A stretch of 59,886 nt of DNA, from the NCBI RefSeq assembly GCF_007120195.1, contig NZ_SKOG01000073.1, positions 1 to 59,886 of the forward strand, read 5' to 3'. Positions 1 through 13,600 of the stretch are shown piece after piece. The notes below the pieces were generated by a model, which ran no database searches, was not told the origin of the DNA, and was given only the letters and a program-made list of their open reading frames with translations. Numbering within the stretch: the first letter of the stretch is position 1; every line of letters begins with the position of its first letter. Both the position numbers and the translations under genes were made by a program. Origin of the DNA: Aquisalimonas sp. (GTDB lineage: Bacteria; Pseudomonadota; Gammaproteobacteria; Nitrococcales; Aquisalimonadaceae).

Positions 1-9
1 CGCTACCCT

Positions 10-174
10 AGTGTCCTGTCCCGTAAATAAGTTGCGAAAATTGGCGTGGATCCTGACGGTTCCCGGCAAGGCGCGCCGACGAGGCGTAGCGGGCACTACG
101 GCGAGGAGGCGCAACGCCGCCAGGGGCCGTCAGGGCCGCGACAATCGTAACGTTATTTGCGGGACAGGACGCTA
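10..174. repeat. MITE-like imperfect palindromic element
   Basis: The two ends are inverted copies. The left end reads TAGTGTCCTGTCCCGTAAAT from base 9; the right end, on the opposite strand, reads TAGCGTCCTGTCCCGCAAAT. Complementarity continues inward through CCTGACGG and its partner, so most of the 165 bp can fold on itself. TA dinucleotides flank both ends. A further copy of CTAGTGTCCTGTC (bases 8-20) lies at 172-184, directly beside the lptE stop. There is no coding capacity. I read it as a non-autonomous insertion or its scar; the parent transposon family is not identifiable here. Confidence 0.55.
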
Positions 175-183
175 GTGTCCTGT

Positions 184-681
184 CTATTCGCCGACTGTCG
201 CCTGTACGCGTTCCGCCAACAAAAAGGCAATGTCGCGCCGCAACTCCTCCACCAATCCCTCCTCCCGTTCTTCACTACCAAGCACCTGCCCGCGATCGTA
301 ACGGAAGGCACGCACCTGCTCGAAGGTATCCGGACCCGCCAGGGTCTCACCATCGGCCGACTCGATGGACCAGCCCACCCGGTACCGCAGCTCGAACTCC
401 TCGATGCCACCATCGGCGGCCACACTGAGCTGCTGCCGATCCCGCCGCTCGCTCTCCAGGATCAACCGCGGGCCGTCGCCGCTCTCGCGCACGTCGGCGC
501 CCGCCGCACTGACGGCGCGGCGAACTTCCCGGGCAAGCCCGCCTTGTCCCACGCGACTGTCCACCACCACGGTCACGCCGTCCAGAGACGCCGCCCCTGG
601 AGCGGACCCACGCAGGTGCCAGCCGCAACCCGCCAGCGCAATAATGAGCAACGCTACCGTGATACGGCGCAGGCTGCGCAT
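184..681 (-). CDS. lptE: LPS-assembly lipoprotein LptE
   Basis: LptE is the outer-membrane lipoprotein that plugs the LptD barrel and helps insert lipopolysaccharide into the outer leaflet. The 165-residue product has a lipoprotein signal ending in LAGC with Cys19 as the lipidation site, followed by GWHLRG, the usual start of mature LptE. It begins 22 bp after the leuS stop behind a strong GAGGAGG ribosome site, giving the conserved leuS-lptE order. In many gammaproteobacteria holA follows; here a palindromic element starts at the lptE stop and the window ends, so holA cannot be assessed. The annotation rests on the lipobox, the size and the synteny. Confidence 0.9.
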   Translation of the reverse strand: MRSLRRITVALLIIALAGCGWHLRGSAPGAASLDGVTVVVDSRVGQGGLAREVRRAVSAAGADVRESGDGPRLILESERRDRQQLSVAADGGIEEFELRYRVGWSIESADGETLAGPDTFEQVRAFRYDRGQVLGSEEREEGLVEELRRDIAFLLAERVQATVGE

Positions 682-703
682 CGGCGGCCTCCTCAGCGGC
701 CCC

Positions 704-3160
704 TCAGTGGGCCACTACATTCACCAGTTTACCCGGTACCACGATCACCTTACGCACGGACTTATCGCTGATAAAACGCTGCACGTTGGGCTCCTCAAGC
801 GCAGCCGCCTCGATGACGTCGCGCCCGGCATCCGCCGGCACCTGGATGTTGCCGCGCAGTTTGCCGTTGACCTGCACCACGAGGGCCAGGGTGTCCTGGG
901 TCAGGGCCTGGGCGTCCACCTGCGGCCAGGCGGCATCCACCACCGGCCCCGCGTGGCCGAGCTCCGCCCAGAGGCGATGACAGATATGCGGCACAATTGG
1001 CGCCAGGATGAGCACCGCGGCCTCCAGGCCCTCCTGGAGGACAGCCCGGCCATGCTCGGTCTCGTCGTCGGCGGCCTTGTAGAGCGTGTTGATCAGCTCC
1101 ATCACCGCGGCAATACCGGTATTGAAGGTGTAGCGACGCCCCATGTCGTCGGTGGCCTTACGGATGGTCTCGTGGATCTTGCGCCGCGTCGCGCGCTGGT
1201 CATCCGTCAATGCGGACGCCTCCAGCGCCGGTGGACGCGGGCGGGTGGTATGCGTGCGCACCAGCTGCCAGAGGCGTTTGAGAAAGCGATAGCTCCCCTC
1301 AACCCCCGAGTCCAACCACTCCAGGGACTGCTCCGGCGGCGCCGCGAACATGGTAAACAGCCGCACGGTGTCGGCACCGTAGCGCTCAACCAGCGACTGG
1401 GGGTCCACGGTATTGCCCTTGGATTTGGACATCTTGGCCCCGTCCTTGAGCACCATGCCCTGGGTGAGCAGGTTGGTGAATGGCTCGCCCACGGCAATGA
1501 GCCCCTCGTCGCGCATGACCTTCTGGAAAAAGCGCGCGTACAGCAAGTGCAGGATGGCGTGCTCGATTCCGCCGATGTACTGGTCCACGGGCAGCCAGTA
1601 GCCCGCACGGTCGTCGATCATGGCCCGTTGATTGTCGGGGCAGGCAAAGCGGGCGAAATACCAGGATGACTCCATGAACGTATCAAACGTATCCGTCTCG
1701 CGCTCGGCATCGCCGCCGCAGTCCGGGCAGGTCGTGCGATACCACTCGGGCATGTGCTTGAGCGGCGAGCCGGCGCCGTCAAAGGAGACCTCTTCCGGCA
1801 GCTCCACGGGCAAATCGGCATCCGCAACGGGCACCTGCCCGCAGCGGGGGCAGTTGATCATGGGAATCGGCGCACCCCAGTAGCGCTGGCGGGAAACACC
1901 CCAGTCGCGCAGGCGGTAGTGGATCTGGCGTTCGCCGAGGCCCTGCGCCTCGACCCAGTCGGCTATGGCCTCGAAGGCCTGCTCGGAGGTCATGCCGGTG
2001 TAGTCGCCGGAGTTCACCAGCACACCGGTGTCGGTGAAGGCCTGGGTGCTGATATCCGCTGCGCCGCCACCGGCGGGGGCAATGACCGGGCGGATCGGCA
2101 GGGCGTGCTTGGTGGCAAAGTCCCAGTCCCGCTGGTCATGGGCGGGCACCGCCATGACCGCCCCGGAACCGTAGGTCATGAGCACGAAGTTCGCGATCCA
2201 GATCGGGATCTCTTCACCCGTCAGGGGATGCACAGCGCGCAATCCGGTATCCAGGCCCTTCTTTTCCAGGGTGGCCACTGTGGCCTCGGCGACACCGGCC
2301 TTGCTGCACTCTTGCACAAATGCAGCCACCTCTGCATTGCCCGCGGCCAGCTCGCGGGTCAACGGGTGCTCCGGCGCAAGACCCATATAGGTGACACCGA
2401 AGAGCGTATCCGGACGCGTGGTATAGACGCTCAAGGCCTCACCCCGTCCCTGGACCGGGAACTCCAGCCGCACGCCTTCGGAGCGGCCAATCCAATTGCG
2501 CTGCATTGCGCGCACTTGCTCCGGCCAACCAGGCAGATCCTCCAGCGCCTCAAGCAGTTCGTCGGCGTAGGCGGTAATCCGCAGGAACCATTGCGGGATC
2601 TCGCGGCGTTCCACCGTGGCACCGGAGCGCCACCCCTTGCCGTCGACCACCTGCTCATTGGCAAGCACGGTCTGATCAACAGGATCCCAGTTGACCGTGG
2701 CGACCGCCCGGTAGGCCAACCCTTTGCGATACAGCCGCGTGAACAGCCACTGCTCCCAGCGGTAATAGGAGGGGTCACAGGTCGCGAACTCCCGGGACCA
2801 GTCATAGCCGAAGCCCAGCTGCTTGAGCTGCTCGCGCATCGCCGCGATGTTCTCCCGCGTCCACCGGGCGGGAGGCACGTTGTGTTGCATCGCGGCGTTC
2901 TCCGCCGGCAGGCCGAACGCGTCCCAGCCCATGGGCTGGAGCACATTGCGCCCCTGCATGCGCTGGTACCGGGTCATAACGTCGCCGATGGTGTAATTGC
3001 GCACGTGCCCCATGTGCAGCTTACCGCTGGGATAGGGGAACATGGACAGGCAATAGAATGCCTCCCGCCCTGGCTCCTCCGTGACCCTGAACGTCTGGTT
3101 GTCTTCCCAGTAGCGTCGGGCTTCGGCTTCGATGATCTCCGGCTTGTAGGCGTCGTCCAT
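704..3160 (-). CDS. leuS: Leucyl-tRNA synthetase
   Basis: A class I aminoacyl-tRNA synthetase that charges tRNA-Leu. The 818-residue protein has the HIGH-type motif HMGH at residues 49-52, a CP1 editing domain, and the KMSKS loop seen as AKMSKSKGN. Two CxxC pairs (CPRCG and CPDCGG) about 45 residues apart form a zinc ribbon that E. coli LeuRS lacks. It ends in [13 protein letters not shown], typical of LeuRS. The frame is open upstream to 3295, but [14 protein letters not shown] is the conserved start; an ATG two codons earlier (3166) is also possible. It is followed by lptE, probably co-transcribed. Confidence 0.97.
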   Translation of the reverse strand: MDDAYKPEIIEAEARRYWEDNQTFRVTEEPGREAFYCLSMFPYPSGKLHMGHVRNYTIGDVMTRYQRMQGRNVLQPMGWDAFGLPAENAAMQHNVPPARWTRENIAAMREQLKQLGFGYDWSREFATCDPSYYRWEQWLFTRLYRKGLAYRAVATVNWDPVDQTVLANEQVVDGKGWRSGATVERREIPQWFLRITAYADELLEALEDLPGWPEQVRAMQRNWIGRSEGVRLEFPVQGRGEALSVYTTRPDTLFGVTYMGLAPEHPLTRELAAGNAEVAAFVQECSKAGVAEATVATLEKKGLDTGLRAVHPLTGEEIPIWIANFVLMTYGSGAVMAVPAHDQRDWDFATKHALPIRPVIAPAGGGAADISTQAFTDTGVLVNSGDYTGMTSEQAFEAIADWVEAQGLGERQIHYRLRDWGVSRQRYWGAPIPMINCPRCGQVPVADADLPVELPEEVSFDGAGSPLKHMPEWYRTTCPDCGGDAERETDTFDTFMESSWYFARFACPDNQRAMIDDRAGYWLPVDQYIGGIEHAILHLLYARFFQKVMRDEGLIAVGEPFTNLLTQGMVLKDGAKMSKSKGNTVDPQSLVERYGADTVRLFTMFAAPPEQSLEWLDSGVEGSYRFLKRLWQLVRTHTTRPRPPALEASALTDDQRATRRKIHETIRKATDDMGRRYTFNTGIAAVMELINTLYKAADDETEHGRAVLQEGLEAAVLILAPIVPHICHRLWAELGHAGPVVDAAWPQVDAQALTQDTLALVVQVNGKLRGNIQVPADAGRDVIEAAALEEPNVQRFISDKSVRKVIVVPGKLVNVVAH

Positions 3161-3296
3161 AGTCATCTTCGGCTCGTGGTATTCATTTGCATCGCAGACA
3201 AAGGCGCAAGTATACGGTAATCGGGCCATGGCTGCCGATGCGCGGGAACACACTGACCCGTCCAGGGCCTTGTGCGCCCGCCAGCAAAACCGCAAT

Positions 3297-3335
3297 CTAG
3301 TGTCATGTAACCGAAAATCGGTTACATGACACTAG
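3297..3335. repeat. Perfect 39-bp palindrome in the leuS upstream region
   Basis: Two exact 18-base arms (3297-3314 and 3318-3335) starting CTAGTGTCATG surround a 3-base AAA centre. It lies between the divergent starts of leuS and the zinc-ribbon gene, so it is not at the 3' end of either gene. The outer CTAGTGTC matches the ends of the element at 8-184. It could be a small mobile palindrome, an operator, or a cruciform-forming site. The inverted repeat is seen directly; its role is unknown. Confidence 0.85.
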
Positions 3336-3387
3336 AGAGACGCAGACGTTGTACGCCGCTTACGGCGCACCGCATCAGGGGACCAGC

Positions 3388-3912
3388 ATGAGTGAGCGCA
3401 AGGATTCCAAGGACCAGCGGCAGCTGGAAGGCTACGAAACAATGCTGCAGCGCGTCACCGACGCCCTGGAACAAGCGGGTGACGAGGCGCAGCCGCGGCT
3501 GCGCCAGGCACTGGACTGGGCACGCCAGAAGGCGGTGGACCTGAACGAGCTGACAGCCGAGGAGGCCGAGCGCATCAGCGAATACCTGCGCCGCGATGTC
3601 GAGGATGCGGCCCGCTTCCTGGACCGCGACAGTGATGGTGAAGACCTGCGCGGCTGGTTCCGCATGGACATGCAGCTCATCGGCTCCTGGCTGTACGACC
3701 GCTTCAGTACCATTGCCGACCGCACCCGCCTGGAGTGGTTGGAACTCAACCGCCAGTGGGAGGAGGCCGGTCACTACCACACAGGCGAGATCACCGGCCC
3801 CGGCGAGCTGCGCTGCTCCGCCTGCAACAAGGCCATGCATTTTAAGAACGCGGGACACATTCCACCGTGCCCCGGATGCCGGGGGACACGCTTCGAGCGC
3901 GTCACGGATTGA
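3388..3912 (+). CDS. YbeL-like zinc-ribbon protein (DUF1451 type)
   Basis: A 174-residue protein with a long, charged, helical N-terminal region and a C-terminal zinc ribbon: CSACNK followed about 20 residues later by CPGCRG. This matches the YbeL/DUF1451 family, whose biochemical role is not established. In E. coli ybeL is also divergent from leuS, and that synteny supports the call. The frame is open from a TTG at 3349, but the ATG at 3388 has an AGGGGACC ribosome site and begins the conserved MSERKDS region. The shared upstream region contains the 39-bp palindrome. Confidence 0.85.
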   Translation: MSERKDSKDQRQLEGYETMLQRVTDALEQAGDEAQPRLRQALDWARQKAVDLNELTAEEAERISEYLRRDVEDAARFLDRDSDGEDLRGWFRMDMQLIGSWLYDRFSTIADRTRLEWLELNRQWEEAGHYHTGEITGPGELRCSACNKAMHFKNAGHIPPCPGCRGTRFERVTD

Positions 3913-4019
3913 GGCGCGCCAGCGGGGCATTTCCGCCCGTCGCGGATCAGGCTAAAGTGTAGGCGTTTGACATGCAGCCGATCGGTGCACCCTGCAACCC
4001 CGTGGCCAAGGAGCCGGGC

Positions 4020-5015
4020 ATGACGTTTCCGTTACCTGCCGCCATGACAACGGACAGTGGCCAACCCCGCCGTCTGGGCGTCGAACTGGAATTCGCCGGC
4101 CTGGACCTCGAGACGATTTCGACCCAGGTGGCCTCGCTGTACGGTGGACGGATCATTCGCGACAGCCGGTTTTCTCACCGCATCACCGACACGCGCTGGG
4201 GCACCTTCACCGCGGAGATCGATACGGCCCTGCTCAAAGACGGCAGTTACCTGCAACTCCTTGAGCGTCTCGGCTTCAACGTGCACGAGCCCTTGCATCG
4301 TGAGCGCGTGGACGATCTACTGGCGCGCCTGGCCGGCACGGTGGTCCCCCACGAAATTGTCACACCCCCCATCCCGTTCGTTGACATCCACGAACTCGAG
4401 GCCCTGCGCGCGGCCCTGCAGACCGGTGAAGCACTCGGCACGCGGGCATCGCTATTCTACGCCTTCGGACTGCACCTCAACCCCGAGGCGGCGTCGCTCC
4501 GCACCGAGCACCTCGTGGCCATAATGCGCGCGTTCTTGTTGCTCTACGACTGGCTGCAGGTGCGGGGGGAGATCAACTGGGCGCGGCGTATTTCCCCCTA
4601 CATCAACGAGTTCCCGCACGCCTACCGGCGCTTGCTGCTGGATCCCGGCTATGAGCCGGATCAGGAGCGGCTGATCGCCGACTACCTCACACATAATCCA
4701 ACCCGTAACCGGGCGCTGGACATGCTGCCGTTATTCTGTTTCCTGGCCGGCGACCAGGCCGTGCGTGACGTGCCCGACGCGGACCTGGTCAGCCCGCGGC
4801 CCGCCTTCCATTATCGCCTGCCCAACTGCCGGGTGGACGAGGCGGACTGGACCCTGGCATCGGAATGGAGCGGCTGGGTCAGCGTGGAGTGGCTTGCCGA
4901 ACGCCCAGCACTGATGCGGCACATGGTGACCGCCTACCTCAAGAGGCGGCCACCCAGCCTGTCGCGGGTGGATCAGGAATGGGCGCTGGAGACTGAAGCC
5001 TGGCTACGCGAATGA
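4020..5015 (+). CDS. Putative amidoligase of the glutamine synthetase/GCS-like superfamily
   Basis: A 331-residue protein with an N-terminal LGVELEFAGLD segment whose spaced glutamates (Glu22, Glu24) resemble the metal-binding strand of the COOH-NH2 ligase (glutamine synthetase/GCS) fold. A later TAEIDTALL and the pattern E-INWARRISPYINEFPHAYRRLL fit the putative amidoligase family described by comparative genomics. Such enzymes are predicted to form amide or isopeptide bonds using ATP; no substrate is known. The ATG at 4020 is chosen because AAGGAG lies 6 bases upstream; an earlier ATG at 3972 has no such site. The end overlaps the next gene by 4 bases, so the two are probably translationally coupled. 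Confidence 0.8.
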   Translation: MTFPLPAAMTTDSGQPRRLGVELEFAGLDLETISTQVASLYGGRIIRDSRFSHRITDTRWGTFTAEIDTALLKDGSYLQLLERLGFNVHEPLHRERVDDLLARLAGTVVPHEIVTPPIPFVDIHELEALRAALQTGEALGTRASLFYAFGLHLNPEAASLRTEHLVAIMRAFLLLYDWLQVRGEINWARRISPYINEFPHAYRRLLLDPGYEPDQERLIADYLTHNPTRNRALDMLPLFCFLAGDQAVRDVPDADLVSPRPAFHYRLPNCRVDEADWTLASEWSGWVSVEWLAERPALMRHMVTAYLKRRPPSLSRVDQEWALETEAWLRE

Positions 5016-5821
5016 AACCAGTGGTTGGCGTTACGGGACCGGATCGCGGGGGCACGGCCGCCTGGCTGTGCTGCCGGTTCGCGGTCTGGCTGGCAGGCGG
5101 ACGCGCGGTTCGCATCACACCTGGGCGTCCAATGACCGCAGACGCCCTGGACGCCCTGATCGTCGGCGGTGGCGCCGACGTGGATCCGGGTCTCTACGGC
5201 GAGGAACCGGCCACTCCATCCATGCGCGCGCTGCGGCGCAGCAGCCGCAACCTGCCCCGGTTTCTCGCCACATTGGCCCTGTTTCCGCTGCTGTGGCTGC
5301 TACGACGGCTACTCAGTACAAAAGCGGCGGTCGGCGGGGATACGGACCGGGACCTCCTGGAAACGCGTCTCTTAGAGGAGGCCCTGGATTGCGGCCTGCC
5401 GGTCCTTGGGATCTGCCGCGGCGCGCAACTGCTGAACGTGGTCTGCGGCGGCACGCTCTACCAGGACTTGCGCGCGTTCTACAGCGAGACACCCAATTTA
5501 TGGACCATCTGGCCCCAGAAGCCGGTGCGGCTTCGGCCCCATAGCCGGCTCGCCCAGGCTCTGGACCGCACCTACTGCCATGTCAACTCGCTGCATCGCC
5601 AGGCCATTCGGGACCCAGGACCGCGGCTCGAGCCCGTCGGTCATGAGGACTCGGGGGTCATCCAGGCCATCGAGGACTCCAACGCCCCGTGTGTCCTGGG
5701 TGTGCAATGGCATCCGGAATACCTGCCGCAAAAGCGCGAGCAACGCGCCCTCTTTCGACACCTCATCGCCTGCGCGGCCGAGCACGTCCACGCCAATAAT
5801 GATTATTCAACTCGAGTATGA
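5012..5821 (+). CDS. Class I glutamine amidotransferase-like (PuuD/peptidase C26-type) hydrolase with membrane-helix insertion
   Basis: A 269-residue PuuD-like protein. The nucleophile elbow is GICRGAQ with Cys135, and the catalytic His-Glu is in VQWHPEY (His234, Glu236). These enzymes hydrolyse gamma-glutamyl amides or supply ammonia from glutamine. Unlike PuuD, about 40 residues are inserted between LYGEEP and the DTDRDLLE helix (residues 69-108), and they contain a strongly hydrophobic run at 84-101 flanked by arginines. That suggests membrane attachment. It overlaps the amidoligase gene by ATGA, so the two products probably act on the same compound. Substrate unknown. Confidence 0.82.
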   Translation: MKPVVGVTGPDRGGTAAWLCCRFAVWLAGGRAVRITPGRPMTADALDALIVGGGADVDPGLYGEEPATPSMRALRRSSRNLPRFLATLALFPLLWLLRRLLSTKAAVGGDTDRDLLETRLLEEALDCGLPVLGICRGAQLLNVVCGGTLYQDLRAFYSETPNLWTIWPQKPVRLRPHSRLAQALDRTYCHVNSLHRQAIRDPGPRLEPVGHEDSGVIQAIEDSNAPCVLGVQWHPEYLPQKREQRALFRHLIACAAEHVHANNDYSTRV

Positions 5822-5928
5822 GCACTTTTCAAGGCGGCGCTGCGCCGGGCGCTGAAGCCCCTTCCGGGGCCGCCGAGTCCGCATGTGCCGGGACCTGAGC
5901 AAGCGCACCCCCTCGTTACTTTCCACCC

Positions 5929-5948
5929 AGGCGTTATAATGAGCGCCT
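5929..5948 (+). promoter_or_regulatory. Candidate metH promoter with small inverted repeat
   Basis: A consensus -10 hexamer TATAAT is at 5935-5940, 43 bases before the metH ATG. The -35 region is poor. AGGCG (5929-5933) and CGCCT (5944-5948) form an inverted repeat around the -10 box that could be an operator. The rest of 5822-5982 holds GC-rich sequence with no other clear signal. Confidence 0.35.
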
Positions 5949-5982
5949 CCGATGAGTGTGCATCGCAACCACTTGAGACCGA

Positions 5983-9672
<3,690 letters not shown>

Positions 9673-9694
9673 ACGCGCGTCCCGGCGTTCAACC

Positions 9695-9719
9695 GCGAGG
9701 GGTGGCAGCACCCCTTCGC
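9695..9719. terminator. Hairpin between convergent metH and yihY-like genes
   Basis: GGGGTG (9699-9704) and CACCCC (9709-9714) pair around a GCAG loop, and flanking GCGA/TTCGC extend the stem imperfectly. It lies 22 bp after the metH stop and before the stop of the minus-strand gene, so it could serve both. No long T-run is present. Confidence 0.45.
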
Positions 9720-9737
9720 ATCTCCGGCAGCGACGCG

Positions 9738-10652
9738 TCAAAACGCCTCGTCTTCCACCAGCTCATTCCTGACGCGAACGGCCAGATTGCGCGGCACCAC
9801 GCGGCCGCCCCGGGCCACCAACAGTGTCTTGGTGAAGGCCGCGCCGAAGAGCAGGATGAGCGACGAGAAATACACCCATAATAACAGCACCACCAGTGAG
9901 CCCGCGGCACCATACGGCGAGGCCGGCGCCGCCAGCGTCAGATAGGTGGCGATGCCGTAGCGGCCGAGGAGGAACAGGACCGCGGTCAGCAACGCCCCGG
10001 GAATGACGTCGCGCCAGCTCACGACCACGTCCGGCAGGATGCGGAAGATCATGGCGAAGAGCAGCACGATCACGACCAGGGACAGACTGATCTCGGCTAT
10101 CGACACCGCGCTGGGGTGGACCGGGAGCCAGGCATCGGCAAAGCGGAGCACGGCCCGCAGCATGACCGTGAGCAGCAGCGAGACCAGCATGACGAAGCCG
10201 ATGATGATGACCACGACCAGCGACAGCAGCCGGCTCTTGAGGAGAATCAGCACGCTGCTGCGTGTCGGCCGCGCGATGACGCCCCAGATCGCATTGAGGG
10301 AGAGCTGCATCTGGGCAAACACTGTGGTGGCGCCAATCAGCATCGCCGCGATGCCAATGATGGTGGGCAGCCAGCCGGCCTGCTCCAGCCGCGATGCGGC
10401 GACGGCCTGTTCCACCGCTGCGGCGGCATCCGCACCGATGACGTCCTCCAGTTGATCGACGATTTCCCCCTGCGCCGCATCGGGGCCGAGCACGATGCCG
10501 ATCATGGTAATGGCAATAATCATCACCGGAGCCAGTGAAAAGAGGGTATAAAACGCCAGCGCCCCGGCATGGGCGAAGGCGTTGCCCTCCAGCCAGAGCT
10601 TGACGCTGTCCGTGAGCAGGCGCAGCCAATACTTGCCGATTGCAATCACCAT
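9738..10652 (-). CDS. YihY/BrkB (UPF0761) family inner-membrane protein
   Basis: A 304-residue integral membrane protein with about six hydrophobic segments. It has the family's N-terminal pattern NAFAHAGALAFYTLFSLAPVM and C-terminal SPYGAAGSLVVLLLWVYFSSLILLFGAAF (both shown here in part). The family was once mis-labelled RNase BN; its function is unclear, with proposed roles in envelope physiology or transport. It starts 34 bp after the stop of the RND pump gene and may be the last gene of the efflux run. The C-terminus is a short charged tail. Confidence 0.88.
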   Translation of the reverse strand: MVIAIGKYWLRLLTDSVKLWLEGNAFAHAGALAFYTLFSLAPVMIIAITMIGIVLGPDAAQGEIVDQLEDVIGADAAAAVEQAVAASRLEQAGWLPTIIGIAAMLIGATTVFAQMQLSLNAIWGVIARPTRSSVLILLKSRLLSLVVVIIIGFVMLVSLLLTVMLRAVLRFADAWLPVHPSAVSIAEISLSLVVIVLLFAMIFRILPDVVVSWRDVIPGALLTAVLFLLGRYGIATYLTLAAPASPYGAAGSLVVLLLWVYFSSLILLFGAAFTKTLLVARGGRVVPRNLAVRVRNELVEDEAF

Positions 10653-10686
10653 TACCCCCCGTGTCGTCGACGGTGTGACATGTCTG

Positions 10687-13600
10687 TCATCCCGGCTCCG
10701 CGGCCGGGCGCGCCCCCGTGAGCCAGCGCGTTAAGCCCACAGCGGCGGCACTGACCACCAGGTACAGGCAGGGCACCACGAGCAACGTCAGCACCATGCC
10801 CATCAGCAGTCCCCCAATGACGGTCAGCGCCAACGGCTGCATGATCTCGGTACCGGCGCCCATGCCGACGGCAAGCGGTGTCATGCCCAGCACCGTGGTT
10901 AACGTGGTCATCAGGATGGGGCGCAGCCGCAGGCCGCCTGCGGCGACGGTAGCCCGGGCCATGGACAGGGCCTGGTTGCGCCGGCCGATCTCGATGTACT
11001 CCACCAGCAGGATGGCATTGTTCACCACAATGCCGATGAGCAGGATCATGCCGATCAGGACCGGCGCCGAGACCACGCTACCCGTGGCCCAGAGCATTGC
11101 GGTCACGCCCACCATGGCCAGCGGCGCCGCGCTGATGATCACCAATGGGTTACTCAGCCGCTCGTACTGCACGGCCAGCACCACGAACACCAGGAAAACC
11201 GCAAGCAGGATCACCGTGCCCAGCTCGCGGTTGGTCTCCTGGATGGTCTCCCACTGACCGCCGTAGATCAGGCTGTACCCCTCAGGCAGCTCGAGATCGG
11301 CGAGGCGGGCATCCACCTGCGCCATGATGCTACCCACGTCGTTGAGATCGGTGTTGATGTCACCGCCGACGCGAACCAGACGGCTCTGGTTCTCCCGTTC
11401 GATATGCGCCGGGCTGTCGCCGAGTTCGAAACGGGCCACGTCACGGAGCTGAATCGGCTCCCCCTGATGGCGGAACAGCAGCAGATCCCCAAGGGTCTCG
11501 GTATCCTGGACGGCATCGCGGGGCAGGCGCACGCGAACGTCGTACTCCTGGTTCCGGGTCATGAAACGCGTGGCAACGGCGCCATCGACGGCATCGCGAA
11601 CGGACTGACCGACGTCCGCGACGCGCAGCCCAAAATCACTGGCCCGGGCCCGGTCCACCTCGATGCTGAGCATCGGGCTTTCGTCCTCGCGTGTCAGCTC
11701 GACACCCTCGAGCCCACGAATGCCTTCAAGCCGGGAGGCGATGTCCAGCGCCGCGGAGCGCATGGTGCCGAGGTCCTCGCCGACCACGCCGATGGTGAGA
11801 TCGTCACCCCAGGTGGCAAAGCGCAGCCCGTCGATGCGCGGTGGGCGGACACTGATGCGGGCACCGGGAATGTCCAGGGCATCCAATCGCCGCTGGGCCT
11901 GGGCCACCCACGTTCCCGCGGGCATGTCCGGCCGCTCGCCTGCGGGGACCAGCTGAACGCTGCTGCGGGCTGTTCCCGGGCGCTCATTGATCACCCCACC
12001 GCTTAAGTGTCCGCCCACAATGGTGAACAGGCTCTCCACGTGGGGCATCTGCCCCAGCTCCGCCTCCACCCGACGCTTCGCGGCGTCCGTCTCTTTGGGC
12101 GGCGTTCCTGGTGGAAGAAACAGGCGTACGTCGACGTTGCCGTCGTCAACCTGAGGCAGAAACTCCGTCCCAAGCTCTTGGAACACAGGCACCGAGGCCA
12201 CCATGGCCGCGGCGGCGGTACCCAGCACGGCCCAGCGCCAGCGCAAAATGCATGGCATGCGCCGGCGGTAGCCGGCGCGAGCCCGATCGATCACCCAGTT
12301 GAACGCCCGAAACGGCACCGTACCGCCAAGGTGGCTGCGGAAGCGGATGCCACCGAGCAGTGCCGCCAACATGGGCACCAGCGTCACGGCAGCAGCCAGG
12401 GTGGCGATAATGGCAAAGGAGATGGTAAGAATCAGCTCGCGGAAGATCAGCGCCGCAATCCCGGTGATCAGCAGAAATGGCAGCACCGCCGCCAGATTGG
12501 TCACGGTACCCGCAGTAATGGCGGAGATGACCTCGCGGGCGCCGTCGTGGGCGGCGTCCTTCGGCGACTTGCCCAGTTGCTCCCGGTGCCTGGAGATGTT
12601 CTCCAGCATGACGATGGCATTGTCCAGCAACAACCCGACACCGAGGGCGAGGCCACCCAGACTCATGATGTTCAGCGTCAGTCCGGCGGTGCCCATCATG
12701 GCGAACGTGGCCATGAGCGCGATTGGAATGGACAGGCCGATGACGAATGCCTTGCGCAGACTACCGAGAAACAGCAACACCGTAACCATCGCCAGGGTGC
12801 CGCCCAACAGCGCCGCTGTCGCCACACCGGAGACGGCGCCCCGCACAAAAAATGCCGGGTCGCGGGTGGCTTGGTAGCGAATGTCCTCCGGAATAAAGCC
12901 AGAGCGCTCCAGCCTCGCCATGGTCTCGTTCAGGCCGTCCACCACCTCGACCGTGTTGGCATCGGGCAGTTTGAAGGCGGAGACCTGGGCGGCGGCGGTG
13001 CCGTTCAGACGCGCCAGCACCCGCGGCTCGCGGAAGCCGTCGCGCACGTCCGCGACATCGCCAACGCGGACGTGCTGCGCTTGATTGCCGGGCATGGGCA
13101 TCAGCACATCGCGGATGTCGTCCGGTTTCTGGAACAAGCCGTCCGTTTTGGCCATCACGTCGAACGTGTCGGACGTCACCCAGCCGGCCGCGATGTCGGC
13201 GTTCTCCATGCTGAGCGCACTCACCAGGTCTGCGTGCGCCATCCCGTACGAGCGCAGCCGCTGCTGGTCGACCACCACCTCCATCTCACGCACCATGCCA
13301 CCGGCGGCCTCCACACCAGAGACGCCGTGCATGGCGATCAACTGCGGGACAAGCTCGCTATCCACCCAGTCACGCACGGCGGCCTCCGAGCGCACGGTAG
13401 AGCTGAAGCCAGCCTGCCAGACAGCGTCCTGGGAGGCGTCAAACTTATACAGTCGTGGCGGCTCGATATCCGCAGGCAGCTGCGTGCGGGCCAGCTCCAA
13501 ATGGCGCGAGGCATCCTGCAGCGCCAGGTCCAGATTCGTCCCGTATTCGAATATCAGGTTGACGTTGGTCCGCCCCTGGGAGGCACGGCTGTCGATGGTG

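Noticed and set aside
153-771. Overlapping frames around lptE on the plus strand
   Set aside because: LptE has a lipobox, family motifs, a strong ribosome site and conserved synteny; the others have none.
5900-5982. Possible SAH or B12 riboswitch upstream of metH
   Set aside because: I looked for the SAH-riboswitch core (GAGGAGCGCTGC-like) and a B12 box; CTCCGATGAGTGTGCATCG is only vaguely similar and lacks the paired downstream segment. A covariance-model search would settle it.
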